From NCBI GenBank assembly GCA_003695765.1, contig RFHQ01000008.1, positions 1 to 57,357 on the forward strand: a DNA stretch of 57,357 bases. The letters run 5' to 3'. Both the position numbers and the translations under genes were made by a program. Source of the DNA: Gammaproteobacteria bacterium. Lineage in GTDB: Bacteria; Pseudomonadota; Gammaproteobacteria; Steroidobacterales; GCA-2729495. Positions 56,819-57,357 of this stretch are shown piece after piece (position 1 is the stretch's first letter; each line of letters opens with the position of its first letter). The notes below the pieces were generated by a model. It made no database searches and had not been told where the DNA came from. It saw only the letters and a list, made by a program, of their open reading frames with translations.

Positions 56819-57357
56819 ATGTTCACCGATCCGGCACGGCCGCAGCCCGTCCGGCGCCTGCTGGCGCTGCTGGCCTGTCTCTGGCTGGCGAGCCAGGCGG
56901 CCGCCGAGGAGCCGCTGCAGGCACTGGATTGCGGCGATCCCTTCGCCAACGGGGTCGGTCCCTACGACTACACCAACGCACTCGATCGCGCGAAGCACAT
57001 CGTGACGGTCGAGCAATACCACTTCAACGCGGATGTGCAGGCGCTGCGCGGGGGCCAGACCAGCGCCTACATCATGACCGACCTCGACTACGTGCTGCGC
57101 GCCGTCCCCAACCATCACCAGGCGCTGGCAGCGCTTGCCCGCTACGCAAGCCAGCGCCTGCCGCAGGAAGGTGACTTCATGCCGACCGAGTGTTATTTCC
57201 TGCGCGCAGTGATCTTCAAGCCGGACGATCCGGTCGTCCGCGCGGCCTACGGCGTGTTCCTGACTCAGGCCGGGCGGGCCGACGACGCGGAGAAACAGTT
57301 TCTCGAGGCGATCCGGATCGACGACAGCTATGCCGAGGCGCATTACAACCTCGGCCT
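56819..57357 (+). CDS. Secreted TPR-repeat protein (3' partial)
   Basis: The frame is open to the end of the window (about 179 residues). Signal peptide of about 29 residues (RRLLALLACLWLASQAAA), then DCGDPFANGVGPYDYTN and DLDYVLRAVPNHHQAL, followed by a TPR-like tail (GVFLTQAGRADDAEKQFLEAIRI, SYAEAHYNLGL). Probably periplasmic. Function unknown. It is not recognisably the large PrsT-type TPR lipoprotein of XrtA systems. It is divergent from the preceding gene, with 124 bases between them. Confidence 0.8.
   Translation, partial: MFTDPARPQPVRRLLALLACLWLASQAAAEEPLQALDCGDPFANGVGPYDYTNALDRAKHIVTVEQYHFNADVQALRGGQTSAYIMTDLDYVLRAVPNHHQALAALARYASQRLPQEGDFMPTECYFLRAVIFKPDDPVVRAAYGVFLTQAGRADDAEKQFLEAIRIDDSYAEAHYNLG

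Overview
The window is about 57 kb of GC-rich DNA (roughly two thirds G+C by eye) from a gammaproteobacterium. Three conserved gammaproteobacterial neighbourhoods support this: asd-fimV-truA-accD-folC-SPOR-cvpA-purF; folD / tRNAs / tig-clpP-clpX-lon-hupB-ppiD; and methyltransferase-rnhA-dnaQ. fabI, nhaB and an exosortase-A (XrtA/PEP-CTERM) type exopolysaccharide locus fit a free-living, possibly halotolerant or alkaliphilic, biofilm-forming bacterium. I cannot name the genus.

Layout. 1-8285: 5'-truncated asd, fimV, truA, accD, folC, a SPOR protein and cvpA, then purF and an unusual receiver-like/Ser-Thr kinase fusion (to 11120). 11121-13328 (minus): folD, a secreted cyclophilin and lpxH. 13487-16250: a tRNA array, Pro(UGG)-Arg(UCU)-His(GUG)-Lys(CUU)-Leu(UAG), invaded twice. 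A 211-nt group I intron splits the tRNA-Arg anticodon loop. A 1.8-kb, visibly AT-richer island, bounded by a perfect 46-bp repeat of the tRNA-Lys 3' end, carries only a two-gene PIN-domain module and no integrase. 16294-25038: tig, clpP, clpX, lon, hupB, tRNA-Val, tRNA-Asp and ppiD (proteostasis and nucleoid). 25046-30727: a dicarboxylate/glutamate-type symporter, fabI (minus), a YafS-like methyltransferase, rnhA, dnaQ and nhaB.

30849-56694 is a polysaccharide factory. Sugar-nucleotide genes come first: a UDP-N-acetylhexosamine-type dehydrogenase, a UDP-glucuronate 4-epimerase, pgi, UDP-glucose dehydrogenase, manC and manB, followed by a glycosyltransferase. The XrtA-associated set follows: FemAB-like protein, export lipoprotein, chain-length determinant, tyrosine autokinase, beta-barrel protein, deacetylases, three glycosyltransferases, two asparagine-synthase-like proteins and an O-antigen-ligase-like membrane protein. 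A textbook sigma-54 -24/-12 element precedes the export gene. The exosortase itself, its usual AAA ATPase partner, the initiating sugar-phosphate transferase, a flippase and any PEP-CTERM substrate are not in the window. It ends inside a TPR protein.

The most noteworthy elements are the intron-split tRNA-Arg, the integrase-less island with its candidate new antitoxin, the kinase fusion with degenerate catalytic signatures, and the XrtA-type locus without a visible exosortase.
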